Positions 35,745-44,518 of a stretch of 64,000 bases of DNA are shown one piece after another (the stretch's first letter is position 1; each line of letters opens with the position of its first letter). The position numbers were made by a program, and so were the translations under genes. Under the pieces are notes generated by a model that saw only the letters and a program-made list of their open reading frames with translations, ran no database searches and was not told where the DNA came from. The DNA comes from Brevibacillus gelatini (GTDB taxonomy: Bacteria > Bacillota > Bacilli > Brevibacillales > Brevibacillaceae): contig NZ_RHHS01000020.1 in the NCBI RefSeq assembly GCF_003710935.1, positions 1-64,000 on the forward strand, in the 5' to 3' direction.

Positions 35745-36779
35745 CTAGGCAAACTTTTTGTACAGCTTGCGCCCCCATCGCGTCAGCTTGCTGCCTACCC
35801 ACAGAACCCCGCCGACCGAGACAAGCACAAGACCGACCGTCTGTCCTCCGGGAACCATCGCGGCGATGACCCCGGCATCCATGAGCGTACTGCCGAAGCT
35901 GCCGGTTCCGTCGATAAAAGAGTCGACGCGCTCATCCTTGCTGTTGCTTGAATCAAAAGCATCCCGGAAATTCGTGAACGTGTCGATGCTGTCAAACACG
36001 AGGCCGATCCCGCCCGTTGCGACGTTCAAGCCTTTGACCAGCCCTGTCACTTGCAGGCCGCTGGCTGTGTCTTTGATGAACTTGAAATTCATCACGGCAG
36101 AAGCTGCATCAAAGCCGTCGACAGGCAGGCCGCTCAACCAGTCATAGGAAGTGTCCTTGAGATGGATGTCGATTGCCTTGACGCCCAGCTCGACGAGGAA
36201 CAGGCTGCGCATGGTGGCAAAAGTGGCCGGATCGACATTTCCTTCCGCGAGATCAGCCGCCAACCCAAGGCTGCCGCCGAACGCCTCATTGATGGACCAG
36301 TTGACATAGTCGTATGCTTTGGAATCGCCTTTGCCGGAATAGCCGCCCGGTGTGACGCTGCCGGGCTGCGTATTTCCCGGAGTCAAACTGCCGGGGTGCA
36401 TATCTCCAGGATTGACATTCCCCGGTTGGGTATCACCAGGATTGACGCTTCCCGGCTGATAAACACCCGGATTCACATTGCCCGGCGTGACGTTGCCAGG
36501 CTGCACACCGCCCGGTCGCATGTTGCCTGCATCCAGACTCCCCGGCTCGATCTCACCTGGTGAAATCTCTCCTGTTTCCCACTGAAAATTACCGGGTTGT
36601 ATGTTGTTTGGCGAAATGTTTCCCGGCCTGATCTCTCCCGGCTGGACTGCGCCCGGACGCACGTCCCCAGGCGCCAAAGATTCTGCGTGTACAAAAGCTG
36701 CAAAGGGGAAGAGATTCATCATCAGAATGAACAGGGCCACAATCGCAGCCCAGTTCGTGCGTCTTGTATGATGATTCAC
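35745..36779 (-). CDS. Secreted PG-pentapeptide repeat protein of the Tad operon
   Basis: A 344-residue protein in three parts. A signal peptide (NWAAIVALFILMMNLFPFAA, cleavage after VHA) is followed by about 21 pentapeptides of the form hydrophobic-x-P-G-x (VQPGN VTPGN VNPGV), interrupted once by FQWETGE. The C-terminal 190 residues form a separate domain with hydrophobic, glycine-rich stretches near the end (VPGGQTVGLVLVSVGGVLW) and a basic tail. The repeat resembles the VPGxG turn of elastin, not collagen Gly-X-Y. The start is GTG at 36779 after GGGGTGA; upstream codons lack a site. It sits between a VWA lipoprotein and a membrane-protein gene in the Tad operon. I know no family name. Confidence 0.75.
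   Translation of the reverse strand: MNHHTRRTNWAAIVALFILMMNLFPFAAFVHAESLAPGDVRPGAVQPGEIRPGNISPNNIQPGNFQWETGEISPGEIEPGSLDAGNMRPGGVQPGNVTPGNVNPGVYQPGSVNPGDTQPGNVNPGDMHPGSLTPGNTQPGSVTPGGYSGKGDSKAYDYVNWSINEAFGGSLGLAADLAEGNVDPATFATMRSLFLVELGVKAIDIHLKDTSYDWLSGLPVDGFDAASAVMNFKFIKDTASGLQVTGLVKGLNVATGGIGLVFDSIDTFTNFRDAFDSSNSKDERVDSFIDGTGSFGSTLMDAGVIAAMVPGGQTVGLVLVSVGGVLWVGSKLTRWGRKLYKKFA
36342..36677 (-). repeat. 15-bp period coding repeat (xPGx pentapeptides)
   Basis: About 21 diverged 15-bp units encode the PG pentapeptides; codon third positions vary, so the repeat is kept at protein level. One 7-codon unit (FQWETGE) breaks the phase. Confidence 0.88.
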
Positions 36780-36829
36780 AGCATTCACCCCGATTTCATT
36801 AATCCCTGGCAAACCGCTGATCGACGGTG

Positions 36830-38236
36830 CTAGTTACTGCCCGCCTTGGTGCGGTACTGCTCAGAAATGGCTTCAATGGTTTCCTTGTAAGATTTTTTGG
36901 TTAGGGAATCGAGCAAATCTTCCAGTTCTTCCGCCCGCTTATCCACGTTTCGTTTATGCTCATCCTGCAGACGGCCCAACCCTTCGGCAAGCTGCAGCGG
37001 GAACCGTTTGTCCCGTTTGATTTGCCGAATCATCCAGTCGATGTTTCGCTTTTCATCGTCGGCCAAAAAATTCCACTCCAGCTTGTATTGCGTATTGTTT
37101 AGGAGCTGCTTGACTTTCCGGGAGTACGCTTTACTGGACTCTTTGCTCTTCCAATTGTGCCATTCGAGAGCAATTTCTTTTGCTTTGGAAAATTCATCTT
37201 GCAGCCCTTTTTTGTCGCGAATAGACACATAGCGGCCGCGCGCTGCTTCTGCGACTGCCTTAAGCTGCTTTTGCCCCTCTCCATCCACGTCAAAACCGAT
37301 GACATTCAAAATAGGTGTAATGTTGGAGTCAGCCAACTGTTTGGCTGCTGCCACCGGATCGCCACCGCACGTCTCGATTCCGTCGCTGACGAGAAAAATC
37401 AGGTTTGTGTTCTTGTCCCCAGCAAGCTGGCTCAAGTCTTTTTCTGCCTCCTGCAAGGAATAGGCTATCGGAGTCCAGCCTGTCGGCTGAAATTGGTTCA
37501 GACTTGCGGCAAGCTTTCCGGCGTCGTATTTTTGCAACTCGTACACCAACTCGCTGCTGCTGCAGGAAAGCGCCTTGTCGGACTCTTTACCGCTCCCTTT
37601 GTTCCCGTATACGCGCAGGGCGACATTGGCATCTTTGGGCAACGCCTCTGCAAACGCTTTGATCGCTTCCTTGGCCGCATCCATTTTCGTTTTGCCGTCC
37701 ATTTGCCCAGCCATGCTGCCGCTCGCGTCGAGAATGATCTCCACGTTGTACTGCTCCTTGAACTGAAAGCGTGGATCGTCGATGTCGGGGCTTCCGAACG
37801 AGGCCATCTTGATGTCTTCTATCAGCCGTTCCGGATCAGGATAATCCTCGGCGAACAGCCCGAGCAGTGCCAAGTAGTACATGTCGATTACTTCCTGATC
37901 GGGGTTTTCAATCGCAGGCAAATCGTTCAGAAACGCTCGAAGCTCTTGTTCATGCTCGGAAAAGTTCGTTCCGGCATAGCGCCCGATGGGAAAGCTGGCA
38001 ATCTCGGCGGCCGTCTCCGGAATTTTCGTGGCCCCTTCCGGAAGCAGTGCCTTCAGGGCCGCGATCTGCTCCTCCCGCGACAGCTTCTGCCCCTGTTGGA
38101 GCGGCTTCTCAGCCTGTTCGTCGGGCGCCACCACTGGCGCATTCGTCTCCTGCGTACTCGACGGCTCCTCGCTGGAGCAGCCGTGCAAGACGACCATCAG
38201 CCCGCAGGCTGCAATCAGTACCTTGATCGCTTTCAT
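36830..38236 (-). CDS. Von Willebrand A domain lipoprotein, proximal Tad operon copy
   Basis: A 468-residue lipoprotein (lipobox VVLHGCSSEE, Cys at about 20) with an acidic linker, an N-terminal helical region (about 45-150), a VWA domain (about 165-350) and a long basic helical tail. The metal-ion site is intact: DASGSMAG, a Thr in PTGWTPIAYSL, and DGIETCGGDP. It is paralogous over most of its length to the VWA lipoprotein at the operon end. ATG at 38236 is nine bases after GGAGG. It follows flp after a hairpin, so it is probably expressed below the pilin. Confidence 0.86.
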   Translation of the reverse strand: MKAIKVLIAACGLMVVLHGCSSEEPSSTQETNAPVVAPDEQAEKPLQQGQKLSREEQIAALKALLPEGATKIPETAAEIASFPIGRYAGTNFSEHEQELRAFLNDLPAIENPDQEVIDMYYLALLGLFAEDYPDPERLIEDIKMASFGSPDIDDPRFQFKEQYNVEIILDASGSMAGQMDGKTKMDAAKEAIKAFAEALPKDANVALRVYGNKGSGKESDKALSCSSSELVYELQKYDAGKLAASLNQFQPTGWTPIAYSLQEAEKDLSQLAGDKNTNLIFLVSDGIETCGGDPVAAAKQLADSNITPILNVIGFDVDGEGQKQLKAVAEAARGRYVSIRDKKGLQDEFSKAKEIALEWHNWKSKESSKAYSRKVKQLLNNTQYKLEWNFLADDEKRNIDWMIRQIKRDKRFPLQLAEGLGRLQDEHKRNVDKRAEELEDLLDSLTKKSYKETIEAISEQYRTKAGSN

Positions 38237-38300
38237 CTGTATGTACCTCCGTCATGTCAGAGCTGCTTGTGGTTCCCCTGGCAAATGAAGCAGGGAAGGT

Positions 38301-38326
38301 AGTGGTGAAAACCTGCTTTCACCACT
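38301..38326 (-). promoter_or_regulatory. Perfect hairpin between flp and the VWA lipoprotein gene
   Basis: AGTGGTGAAA (38301-38310) and TTTCACCACT (38317-38326) form a perfect 10-bp stem with a 6-base loop. There is no T tract on the minus strand. It may stabilise the 3' end of an abundant flp message or act as a partial terminator. Confidence 0.6.
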
Positions 38327-38355
38327 AACCGTCCGCTGGAATAAACGTGTCGGCA

Positions 38356-38580
38356 CTAGTTGCCTGTGATCTTGTCGCCAATGTGCTCGATGACATCCGA
38401 CAGCGTGTTGGAAACGGCGTTACCCACATTCTCGTCTTTGCTGAAAAAGGTTGCGACAGCGCCAAGCACCGCCAAAACAACCGCAGCCAGTGCGATCCAT
38501 TCGATGGATTGCGCGCCTTTTTGGTTGCGCAGGGAAAAGCTTGCTCTTACAAACAGTTTTTGCATCATGGTTGTCATCAT
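38356..38580 (-). CDS. flp: Flp family type IVb pilin
   Basis: A 74-residue prepilin, the likely major subunit of the Tad pilus. The leader ends in NQKG, followed by AQSIEWIALAAVVLAVLGAV: Glu at +5 and a hydrophobic assembly helix. In Gram-negative Flp proteins a Tyr usually follows the Glu; here it is Trp. The mature protein would be about 50 residues with a short charged end. The start is ATG at 38580, seven bases after GGAGG (a second ATG follows directly). It lies between tadC and a hairpin. Confidence 0.87.
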   Translation of the reverse strand: MMTTMMQKLFVRASFSLRNQKGAQSIEWIALAAVVLAVLGAVATFFSKDENVGNAVSNTLSDVIEHIGDKITGN

Positions 38581-38678
38581 CGTTTTTCCTCCAAACCGGA
38601 ATATTTTTAATAGGTACAAAAATAACTCCCGGACGTCTCTACCTGCATCACCTCCCTTTCAGGCGTCCGCTTCTTCAT

Positions 38679-39614
38679 TCATTGAAAAATGCCGGTAAAC
38701 GTTTTGGCATTTTCCAGGATGTTCAGCACCATCAGCCCGCCGATCATCAGCATGGCAGTTGGCGCGACGACGAGCGTGGTAATCAGCGTCACTTTTGGCG
38801 AGGCTTTCGCTGCCTTTTCCTTGACCAGCTCTTTGCGCATTCGCCGCATGTTGTCCGCCTGCACCTTGAATGTCACCGAGATTGGCACTCCCAGGCGCAT
38901 CCCCTGGATCAGTGCCTTAATCAACATCTGGAATTCCGGGTTGTCGTTTCGCTTGAGCAGCTGCTCATACGCTTTTTCCCGCGGCACGCCAAGGTCGATC
39001 TCCTGGTTGAAGCGCGAGAACTCTTCCTGGATCGGTCCGCTGAAAAAGCGAATGACTTCGCGCAGGGCCTGATCGAGACTGACCCCCGCCTGTAGCGTCA
39101 CGCTGACGGTGTCGAGAAATTCAGGCAGATCGTAGCGAATTTGCTGTTGACGCTCGCTCGCCTTTTTTTTCAGCCAGAAAATCGGCAAAAAGTAGCCGGC
39201 CAGCGGCCACAGAATCAGGCCAAACTGGGCAAAGGGGAAGCCCAGGACGAACAGCAGCGCCCCGACGATGATGCCGAGCAGCGTCAGCACGATTTTTACA
39301 CCCTGAAAGCGGGCTACCGTCAGATCGAGCGGGCGGCCCGCCTTGAGCAGCCAGTCCTCCACTTCGTGCGATTCGCTGAAAAAATTGAAGCGCTGGCCTA
39401 GAACCGCATAGTCATCCCCGTAGCGCAGCAGCCGTTTGACCAGCCGTTCTGAAGCGGTTTCCGGCTTGCGCACATGGTACGTCCGATGGCCTGTCACTTC
39501 GTACATATGCTCGATCAGCGAACGTTTTTGCACAGAAAACAAATACCATTCCTTTAAAAATATGGCAAAGAACAATAAAAACAGAAACAGGCAGGTGATA
39601 ATGAGTGCATCCAT
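38679..39614 (-). CDS. tadC: Tad pilus platform protein TadC
   Basis: A 311-residue inner-membrane protein of the T2SS-F (GspF-like) family. Helices lie at the N-terminus, around residues 100-150, and near the C-terminus (VVAPTAMLMIGGLMVLNIL); the cytoplasmic T2SSF domain has YDLPEFLDTVSVTLQAGVSL and ALREVIRFF. With TadB it forms the platform on which TadA drives pilus assembly. It follows tadB after 4 bases. Confidence 0.9.
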   Translation of the reverse strand: MDALIITCLFLFLLFFAIFLKEWYLFSVQKRSLIEHMYEVTGHRTYHVRKPETASERLVKRLLRYGDDYAVLGQRFNFFSESHEVEDWLLKAGRPLDLTVARFQGVKIVLTLLGIIVGALLFVLGFPFAQFGLILWPLAGYFLPIFWLKKKASERQQQIRYDLPEFLDTVSVTLQAGVSLDQALREVIRFFSGPIQEEFSRFNQEIDLGVPREKAYEQLLKRNDNPEFQMLIKALIQGMRLGVPISVTFKVQADNMRRMRKELVKEKAAKASPKVTLITTLVVAPTAMLMIGGLMVLNILENAKTFTGIFQ

Positions 39615-39618
39615 CGTG

Positions 39619-40545
39619 TCACACCTTTATATTGGTCACTTTTTTTACCAGGATGTAGGACAAAAGCGTTCCGATCAAAAACAGTCCGAGTAGCACCAGC
39701 CCCATCGGCGTAAACAGCGGATCGATAAAGCCTTTGTTAATCATGTTCATCATCAGCACCAGGGCGACGGGCATGATCGGCACGAGATACGAGACGTAGC
39801 GCTGCTCGGCGGTCATCGTCTTGATTTCCTGCGAGACGAGGCGGCGCTCCTCCATCGTCTCGGCCATCTCCTGCAGCACTTCGCTCAAGTTGCCCCCGGC
39901 CCTGCGCTGGATGAGCAGCGTCGCCGCGAAAATGCGGAAATCGCGCGTCGGAATCCGCTTTTCCATCTCCAGCAGTGCCCGGTCAAAACTGACGCCAAGC
40001 GCCAGCTCCCGCGACATTCGCTTGAACTCTTCTCCGGCCGGAGCGTTCAGCTCTTTGGCGACAATCGCGATCCCCTGGGTCAGCGTCAGCCCTGCGCGCA
40101 GCGAGTTGGCGAGCAGACGGCACACCTCCGAGAGCTGATCGTTCAATCTCTCCAAATATTTGTGGCGCCGCGCAAAAAAGACGGCTTTCTGGATGACATA
40201 TATCGCGGCCCCGCCCGCTATGAAGTTGTACGGAGCCGGGATCGCCACCACGCTGTGCAGGAAAAAGCCGAGCCCCATCGTGCCGACGAGCATGCCCGCA
40301 AAAAATTCGGAAGGGGTCAGTGGAATGTTGGCCTTTTTCAGCTTTTTACCGATTTCCTGGGCGTACGGCTTCTGGTCGAAGCGGTCGCCCCATACGACGA
40401 TGAAGCTTTTGCGCTGCGTTTTTACCTCGTACCAGTCTTCCGCCTTCTTTTTCCACTCGTTTTTCTTCGAGCGGTATCCAAGGTATTCGTACATGCCCCA
40501 AATTCCGAACAGCACCGCCAGGCTAAACAGAATAGCTAGGCTCAC
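39619..40545 (-). CDS. tadB: Tad pilus platform protein TadB
   Basis: A 308-residue T2SS-F family membrane protein, partner of TadC. It has an N-terminal helix ([20 protein letters not shown]), two central helices, the cytoplasmic domain LSEVCRLLANSLRAGLTLTQ with NLSEVLQEMAETM, and a C-terminal helix pair. The start is GTG at 40545 behind AGGGAGGGAG; the frame is open further upstream inside tadA. It overlaps tadA by 23 bases. Confidence 0.9.
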   Translation of the reverse strand: MSLAILFSLAVLFGIWGMYEYLGYRSKKNEWKKKAEDWYEVKTQRKSFIVVWGDRFDQKPYAQEIGKKLKKANIPLTPSEFFAGMLVGTMGLGFFLHSVVAIPAPYNFIAGGAAIYVIQKAVFFARRHKYLERLNDQLSEVCRLLANSLRAGLTLTQGIAIVAKELNAPAGEEFKRMSRELALGVSFDRALLEMEKRIPTRDFRIFAATLLIQRRAGGNLSEVLQEMAETMEERRLVSQEIKTMTAEQRYVSYLVPIMPVALVLMMNMINKGFIDPLFTPMGLVLLGLFLIGTLLSYILVKKVTNIKV

Positions 40546-41911
40546 GTCTGCTCCCTCCCTTCGGCGTAAACATGGATTCGTCCAGATCAATTCCGTAAAC
40601 GTTGAGCCGCTCCAGGCTGCGCGGGATGATTCCGGTCGGCGTAAAATAGCCGAGCACTTCGCCTTTGCTGCCGATCCCGGTCCGGTGAAAGCGGAAAATT
40701 TCCTGCACCTCTACCCGTTTGCCCTCCACCTTCGCCACTTCGGAGATCGAGACGATTTTGCGCGTTCCGTCCGACAGCCGCATGACCTGCACGATGATGT
40801 CCAGCGCACTGACGATGTACTCGCGGATGATGGCCGAGGGCAAATCCATCCCCGCCATGACGACCATCCCTTCCAAACGGTTGAAAGCGTCCAGCGGCGA
40901 GTTGGCGTGGACGGTGGTGAGCGAGCCTTCATGGCCCGTGTTCATCGCTTGCAGCATGTCGAATGCCTCCGCGCCGCGCACCTCCCCGACGATAATCCGG
41001 TCGGGCCGCATCCGCAGCGAGTTGCGCACAAGCTGGCGGATTGTAATTTCGCCTTTTCCCTCCATGTTCGGCGGACGCGCCTCCAGCCCGACGCAGTTCG
41101 GATGGGTCAGCTTCAGCTCCGCCGAGTCCTCAATCGTGATAATCCGTTCGTAGTGGGGAATCGCCCGCGCGGCTGCGTTGAGCAGCGTCGTTTTCCCGCT
41201 CCCGGTTCCGCCAGAGATGAGGACGTTCATTTTCGCTTCCACGACTGCCTGGATGTAGCGTGACATCGCCTCGTCAAACGAGCCGAATTGCTGCAAATCC
41301 TCCATCAAATACGGCTCTTTGCGGAATTTGCGGATCGACACCAACGTTCCGTTCAAACTGATCGGCGGGATGACCGCATTCACCCGGCTCCCGTCCTTCA
41401 AGCGGGCGTCGACCATCGGCGAGCTTTCATCAATCCGCCTGCCGAGCGGCGCCACGATCCGGTCGACGATGTGCCGCAAATGTTCTTCGTCGCGGAATTT
41501 CAGATCGGTCAGCTCCAGCCGCCCGCGTTTTTCGATGTAAACGGTGTTGTGCCCGTTGATTGAAATTTCCGTAATCTCCGGGTCGGCAAGCAACGGCTCC
41601 AACGGCCCCAGCCCCACCGATTCGTTAATCAGGCGGGTTAGCAGCAGCTCTTTTTCACTGCGCGGGATCACTACTTTTTCTTCCGACATGTACTGCGACA
41701 CGAGCCGCTCAATCGCCACCCGCATTTCCTGCGAGCCAAGGCTGGTCAGTCTCTCCAGATTGGTTTCCCGCAAAAGCCGCGTCTTGTAATGCTCTGCCAG
41801 CTCGTCAATGTACGGGTTGAAGGCGGGAGCCGCAAGTGTCGCTGCCAGCGTCGCCCGTGGCGACTCGGCTTCTGCTGTCTTCTGCTCCTGCTTGCGCTTG
41901 AATAAAGCCAT
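40523..41911 (-). CDS. tadA: Tad pilus assembly ATPase TadA/CpaF
   Basis: A 462-residue secretion ATPase of the VirB11/GspE superfamily that powers Flp pilus assembly. Walker A is [15 protein letters not shown] (about residues 230-245); Asp box and Walker B lie in [19 protein letters not shown], and the His box in [13 protein letters not shown]. The N-terminal domain with [20 protein letters not shown] is typical of CpaF. It follows cpaE after 12 bases. Confidence 0.94.
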   Translation of the reverse strand: MALFKRKQEQKTAEAESPRATLAATLAAPAFNPYIDELAEHYKTRLLRETNLERLTSLGSQEMRVAIERLVSQYMSEEKVVIPRSEKELLLTRLINESVGLGPLEPLLADPEITEISINGHNTVYIEKRGRLELTDLKFRDEEHLRHIVDRIVAPLGRRIDESSPMVDARLKDGSRVNAVIPPISLNGTLVSIRKFRKEPYLMEDLQQFGSFDEAMSRYIQAVVEAKMNVLISGGTGSGKTTLLNAAARAIPHYERIITIEDSAELKLTHPNCVGLEARPPNMEGKGEITIRQLVRNSLRMRPDRIIVGEVRGAEAFDMLQAMNTGHEGSLTTVHANSPLDAFNRLEGMVVMAGMDLPSAIIREYIVSALDIIVQVMRLSDGTRKIVSISEVAKVEGKRVEVQEIFRFHRTGIGSKGEVLGYFTPTGIIPRSLERLNVYGIDLDESMFTPKGGSRREPSYSV

Positions 41912-41923
41912 CTAGCTTCCCCC

Positions 41924-43081
41924 TCACGACAGTATGCTCTGGACCCATTTTCGGATGTCTTTTGCCGCGGGAGTCAGTTTTTTCTCGTTCGCCTCTTTTT
42001 GCAACGGCCTGCCGGAATTGACGGCCGCCTGCACTCCCGCGTGATCTCGCCTGATTTCCGCCGTAATCGGAGCGTTGAACAGTCCTTTCAGGTCGGACAC
42101 GGCCAGTTCGTTATCCCGGCCGACCTGGTTGACGACGACTTCCAGCCTGCCCTCGGTATCAATACGCAGCCTTCTGAACAGGTCTTCGACGAGTCGATAA
42201 ATTTGCACGGACGGCGTATCCAGGTTCATCACGTAGTAAATCATGTCGGCTTCTGACAGAGCGGCATACACCAACTCGTTCATATGGCTCGGCAGGTCGA
42301 TGATGACAAAGTCGTAGCTGCGGCGGCTCGCCCGAATCAGACGTGTGACAAACGCCTCGGACATGTTTTCCGCGATCTCGGCGTCACGCGGGCTGACCAG
42401 CACTTCCAGCTTGGAATGAGGCTCGCGCTGCGCTACGTTGCGGATGTGAAACTCGTTCATCTCGTTCATGACCGGAATCAGGTCCCCCAGCGTGCGGTTG
42501 CTGTCAAACGACAGAAACGTCTCGACGCCCCCGTACTGCAGGTTCAGGTCGATCAACAGCACGCTGGCCGTCGATTCCAGCTTCAGCGACTGGGCAAAGC
42601 CGGTGGCAAGCTGTGTGCAGCCGCTGCCTCCTTTGCCGCTGTAAAACGAGTACACCTTGCCCCGCCCGCGCACAAACGCTTTGCCGGAAGCATCTGCGCC
42701 TTTTTTGCGTTGCTGAATCTGGAACAGCTCGGATATTTTTTCGAGCCGATCAGTCAGCAAGTTCAACTCGTCGGGCATGACGATGTACTCGACGGCCCCG
42801 GCGCGGACGACATCCCGCAGCAGGACAAAATCTTGCTTTTCCGTCAAAAAAATGATGATTCCCTCCGGCAGCTCGCTCTGTATGTACTGCACCAGCTCGA
42901 CTCCGGCCCCTTCCTCGGACTGGACGAGCAGCACGACATCGGGGCCGATCCGGTCGATTTCTTTTTTCACTCCGCTGGACGTCGTATAGCGTACCTGCTC
43001 ATACCCGGCCAAAAACTCCGTCAGCATTTCCTTGACCGAATCGTGATCGGCGACTACAAGAATGTTCACTTCTTTGCTCAT
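41924..43081 (-). CDS. cpaE: CpaE/TadZ-like ATPase with receiver-like domain
   Basis: A 385-residue MinD/ParA-superfamily protein that localises the Tad machine. Residues 1-120 form a receiver-like domain (VNILVVADHDSVKEMLTEFL), residues about 140-385 the ATPase. The deviant Walker A reads YSGKGGSGCTQLA: the signature lysine is kept, but the P-loop lysine of KGGxGKT is Cys, as in some TadZ proteins that bind ATP weakly. SVLLIDLNLQYGG is the Walker A' region. It is 3 bases after cpaB. Confidence 0.86.
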   Translation of the reverse strand: MSKEVNILVVADHDSVKEMLTEFLAGYEQVRYTTSSGVKKEIDRIGPDVVLLVQSEEGAGVELVQYIQSELPEGIIIFLTEKQDFVLLRDVVRAGAVEYIVMPDELNLLTDRLEKISELFQIQQRKKGADASGKAFVRGRGKVYSFYSGKGGSGCTQLATGFAQSLKLESTASVLLIDLNLQYGGVETFLSFDSNRTLGDLIPVMNEMNEFHIRNVAQREPHSKLEVLVSPRDAEIAENMSEAFVTRLIRASRRSYDFVIIDLPSHMNELVYAALSEADMIYYVMNLDTPSVQIYRLVEDLFRRLRIDTEGRLEVVVNQVGRDNELAVSDLKGLFNAPITAEIRRDHAGVQAAVNSGRPLQKEANEKKLTPAAKDIRKWVQSILS

Positions 43082-43084
43082 GAC

Positions 43085-43942
43085 TTACCCTCCGGTTTCT
43101 GGTGCTGGATTGGCTGGCGGCTGTCCCGAAGTTGGCGGTTTCGCTTGTGGCTGCTGCGGATTGGTCGGTGCTGTATGGGGTTGTACGGTTGGCTGAGCGG
43201 CTGGCGACGCTGTTGACGATGCCGCTGGCGTAGCGGCTGGAGGCGTCTGCGGCTTCGCTTCGGCAGGCTTTGGCGCAGTTTCTGTCTTGCCCGGCTCGGT
43301 TGTCGTAAACGGGTCGGGAATTCCCAGCTCTCCTTTGCCGACATTTGCTTTCAGGATGCGTATCAGCTCGGCGTAGTGCTGCTGATGGATGAATTTGGGC
43401 ACATCCTCAAACGGCAGCTCCAGCGCCACGCCCTTGAACTTGTTGTCCGACTTCGCCACCATGGCGACAGGCACGTCTTTCATGAACACCTTGGTTACAG
43501 GCTTGCCACCCTCCGTCGTCGAGATGATAATGTCGACACGGTCGAGCGCCTCCAGCTCCTGGTCAAACATGACGTTTCCCGACGCGTACACCGTAACCAG
43601 GCGGTTGTTTTGATCGCGGACGATGTTTGCAGGCTTCAAAATATTTTTCGTAATGACGTCGCCTTTCGACAAAGGTACGACCGTTACCTGATTTTTCAGA
43701 CTCAGCTTGTCGACGACATACGAGTCATCCGCGTACTTTTTCGGAATTTGTCTTGTGGTCAATTGATCGGGTTGGATCAACGCCCGAGAGGGAATGTCGA
43801 CATTTGCCTCGTAAATCTCCACCATCTCCCCAAGCTGCGCGTTCATGTCCTTGATTTTTTTCAAAAACAGAAAACCAGCCAGCGCCGCAAGCAAAAAGGA
43901 TAACACCAGAAAAATGATTGCCCGTCGTTTCGATTCCAACAT
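43085..43942 (-). CDS. cpaB: CpaB/RcpC-like Flp pilus assembly protein
   Basis: A 285-residue protein with an N-terminal membrane helix (AIIFLVLSFLLAALAGFLFL), a SAF domain (about 45-110: ANVDIPSRALIQPDQLTTRQ), an RcpC-type domain to about residue 205, and a Pro/Ala/Thr-rich tail of about 75 residues likely to reach into the cell wall. Gram-negative CpaB acts in the periplasm; here it would be at the outer face of the membrane. It lies 102 bp after the prepilin peptidase gene. Confidence 0.85.
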   Translation of the reverse strand: MLESKRRAIIFLVLSFLLAALAGFLFLKKIKDMNAQLGEMVEIYEANVDIPSRALIQPDQLTTRQIPKKYADDSYVVDKLSLKNQVTVVPLSKGDVITKNILKPANIVRDQNNRLVTVYASGNVMFDQELEALDRVDIIISTTEGGKPVTKVFMKDVPVAMVAKSDNKFKGVALELPFEDVPKFIHQQHYAELIRILKANVGKGELGIPDPFTTTEPGKTETAPKPAEAKPQTPPAATPAASSTASPAAQPTVQPHTAPTNPQQPQAKPPTSGQPPANPAPETGG

Positions 43943-44044
43943 GAAAAGTTTCCCTCTCTTTGTCTGTAGCTAAGATGATGTCAAGTCATGCTGAGCGCTC
44001 TTAAAATTCCATAATAAGTAAAAATACCCACTGTGATTGTCGGA

Positions 44045-44518
44045 CTATTCCCCAAGAATCACCGTCTGGTAATAGACAACCATTACCAGCAACAGCCCGG
44101 TTCCCCCCGCAACGAATGGAGCCAGCGGAATTTCCCGTTCAAACGACACCCTCCGCGACAGCCTGTAGACAAGCCACACAGGAAGCATGATGATTCCGGC
44201 CAGCAGATAGGCAAGCCCCATTGCAACTAGTCCCGCCTGCCAGCCCAGCGCGGCCCCTACCACCGCAAACAGCTTGATGTCGCCACCCCCCAACTGCCCA
44301 TTGCTTACGACTGCCATCCCGAGCGACAAGCCGCCAAGCACGACGACTCCCAGGACGTGCGCCGCCCAGTTGTCCGGCCGAAGCACTGCATGCGCGATGA
44401 GAAAATAGGCGATCCCGGGCAGTGTCAGCCAGTCGTAAATCAGTCGGTAGCGTAGGTCTGTGTACACAGCCACCGCCATTACAAAAAGAATGGGAATGAT
44501 GACATACCAAGTCGTCAC
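44045..44518 (-). CDS. A24 family prepilin peptidase TadV/CpaA
   Basis: A 157-residue polytopic aspartyl protease that processes Flp and pseudopilins. The catalytic aspartates are in VYTDLRYRLI (about Asp23) and GGGDIKLFAVVGA (GxGD motif). The short form without methyltransferase domain is typical of TadV. The start is GTG at 44518 with AGGAGG upstream; the frame is open for 65 more codons without support. It is the first gene of the Tad operon, downstream of a strong terminator. Confidence 0.88.
   Translation of the reverse strand: MTTWYVIIPILFVMAVAVYTDLRYRLIYDWLTLPGIAYFLIAHAVLRPDNWAAHVLGVVVLGGLSLGMAVVSNGQLGGGDIKLFAVVGAALGWQAGLVAMGLAYLLAGIIMLPVWLVYRLSRRVSFEREIPLAPFVAGGTGLLLVMVVYYQTVILGE

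Noticed and set aside
36342-36677. Regular 15-bp repeats considered as a CRISPR or tandem non-coding array
   Set aside because: The repeats are in frame, encode conserved PG pentapeptides with variable third positions, and have no spacers.
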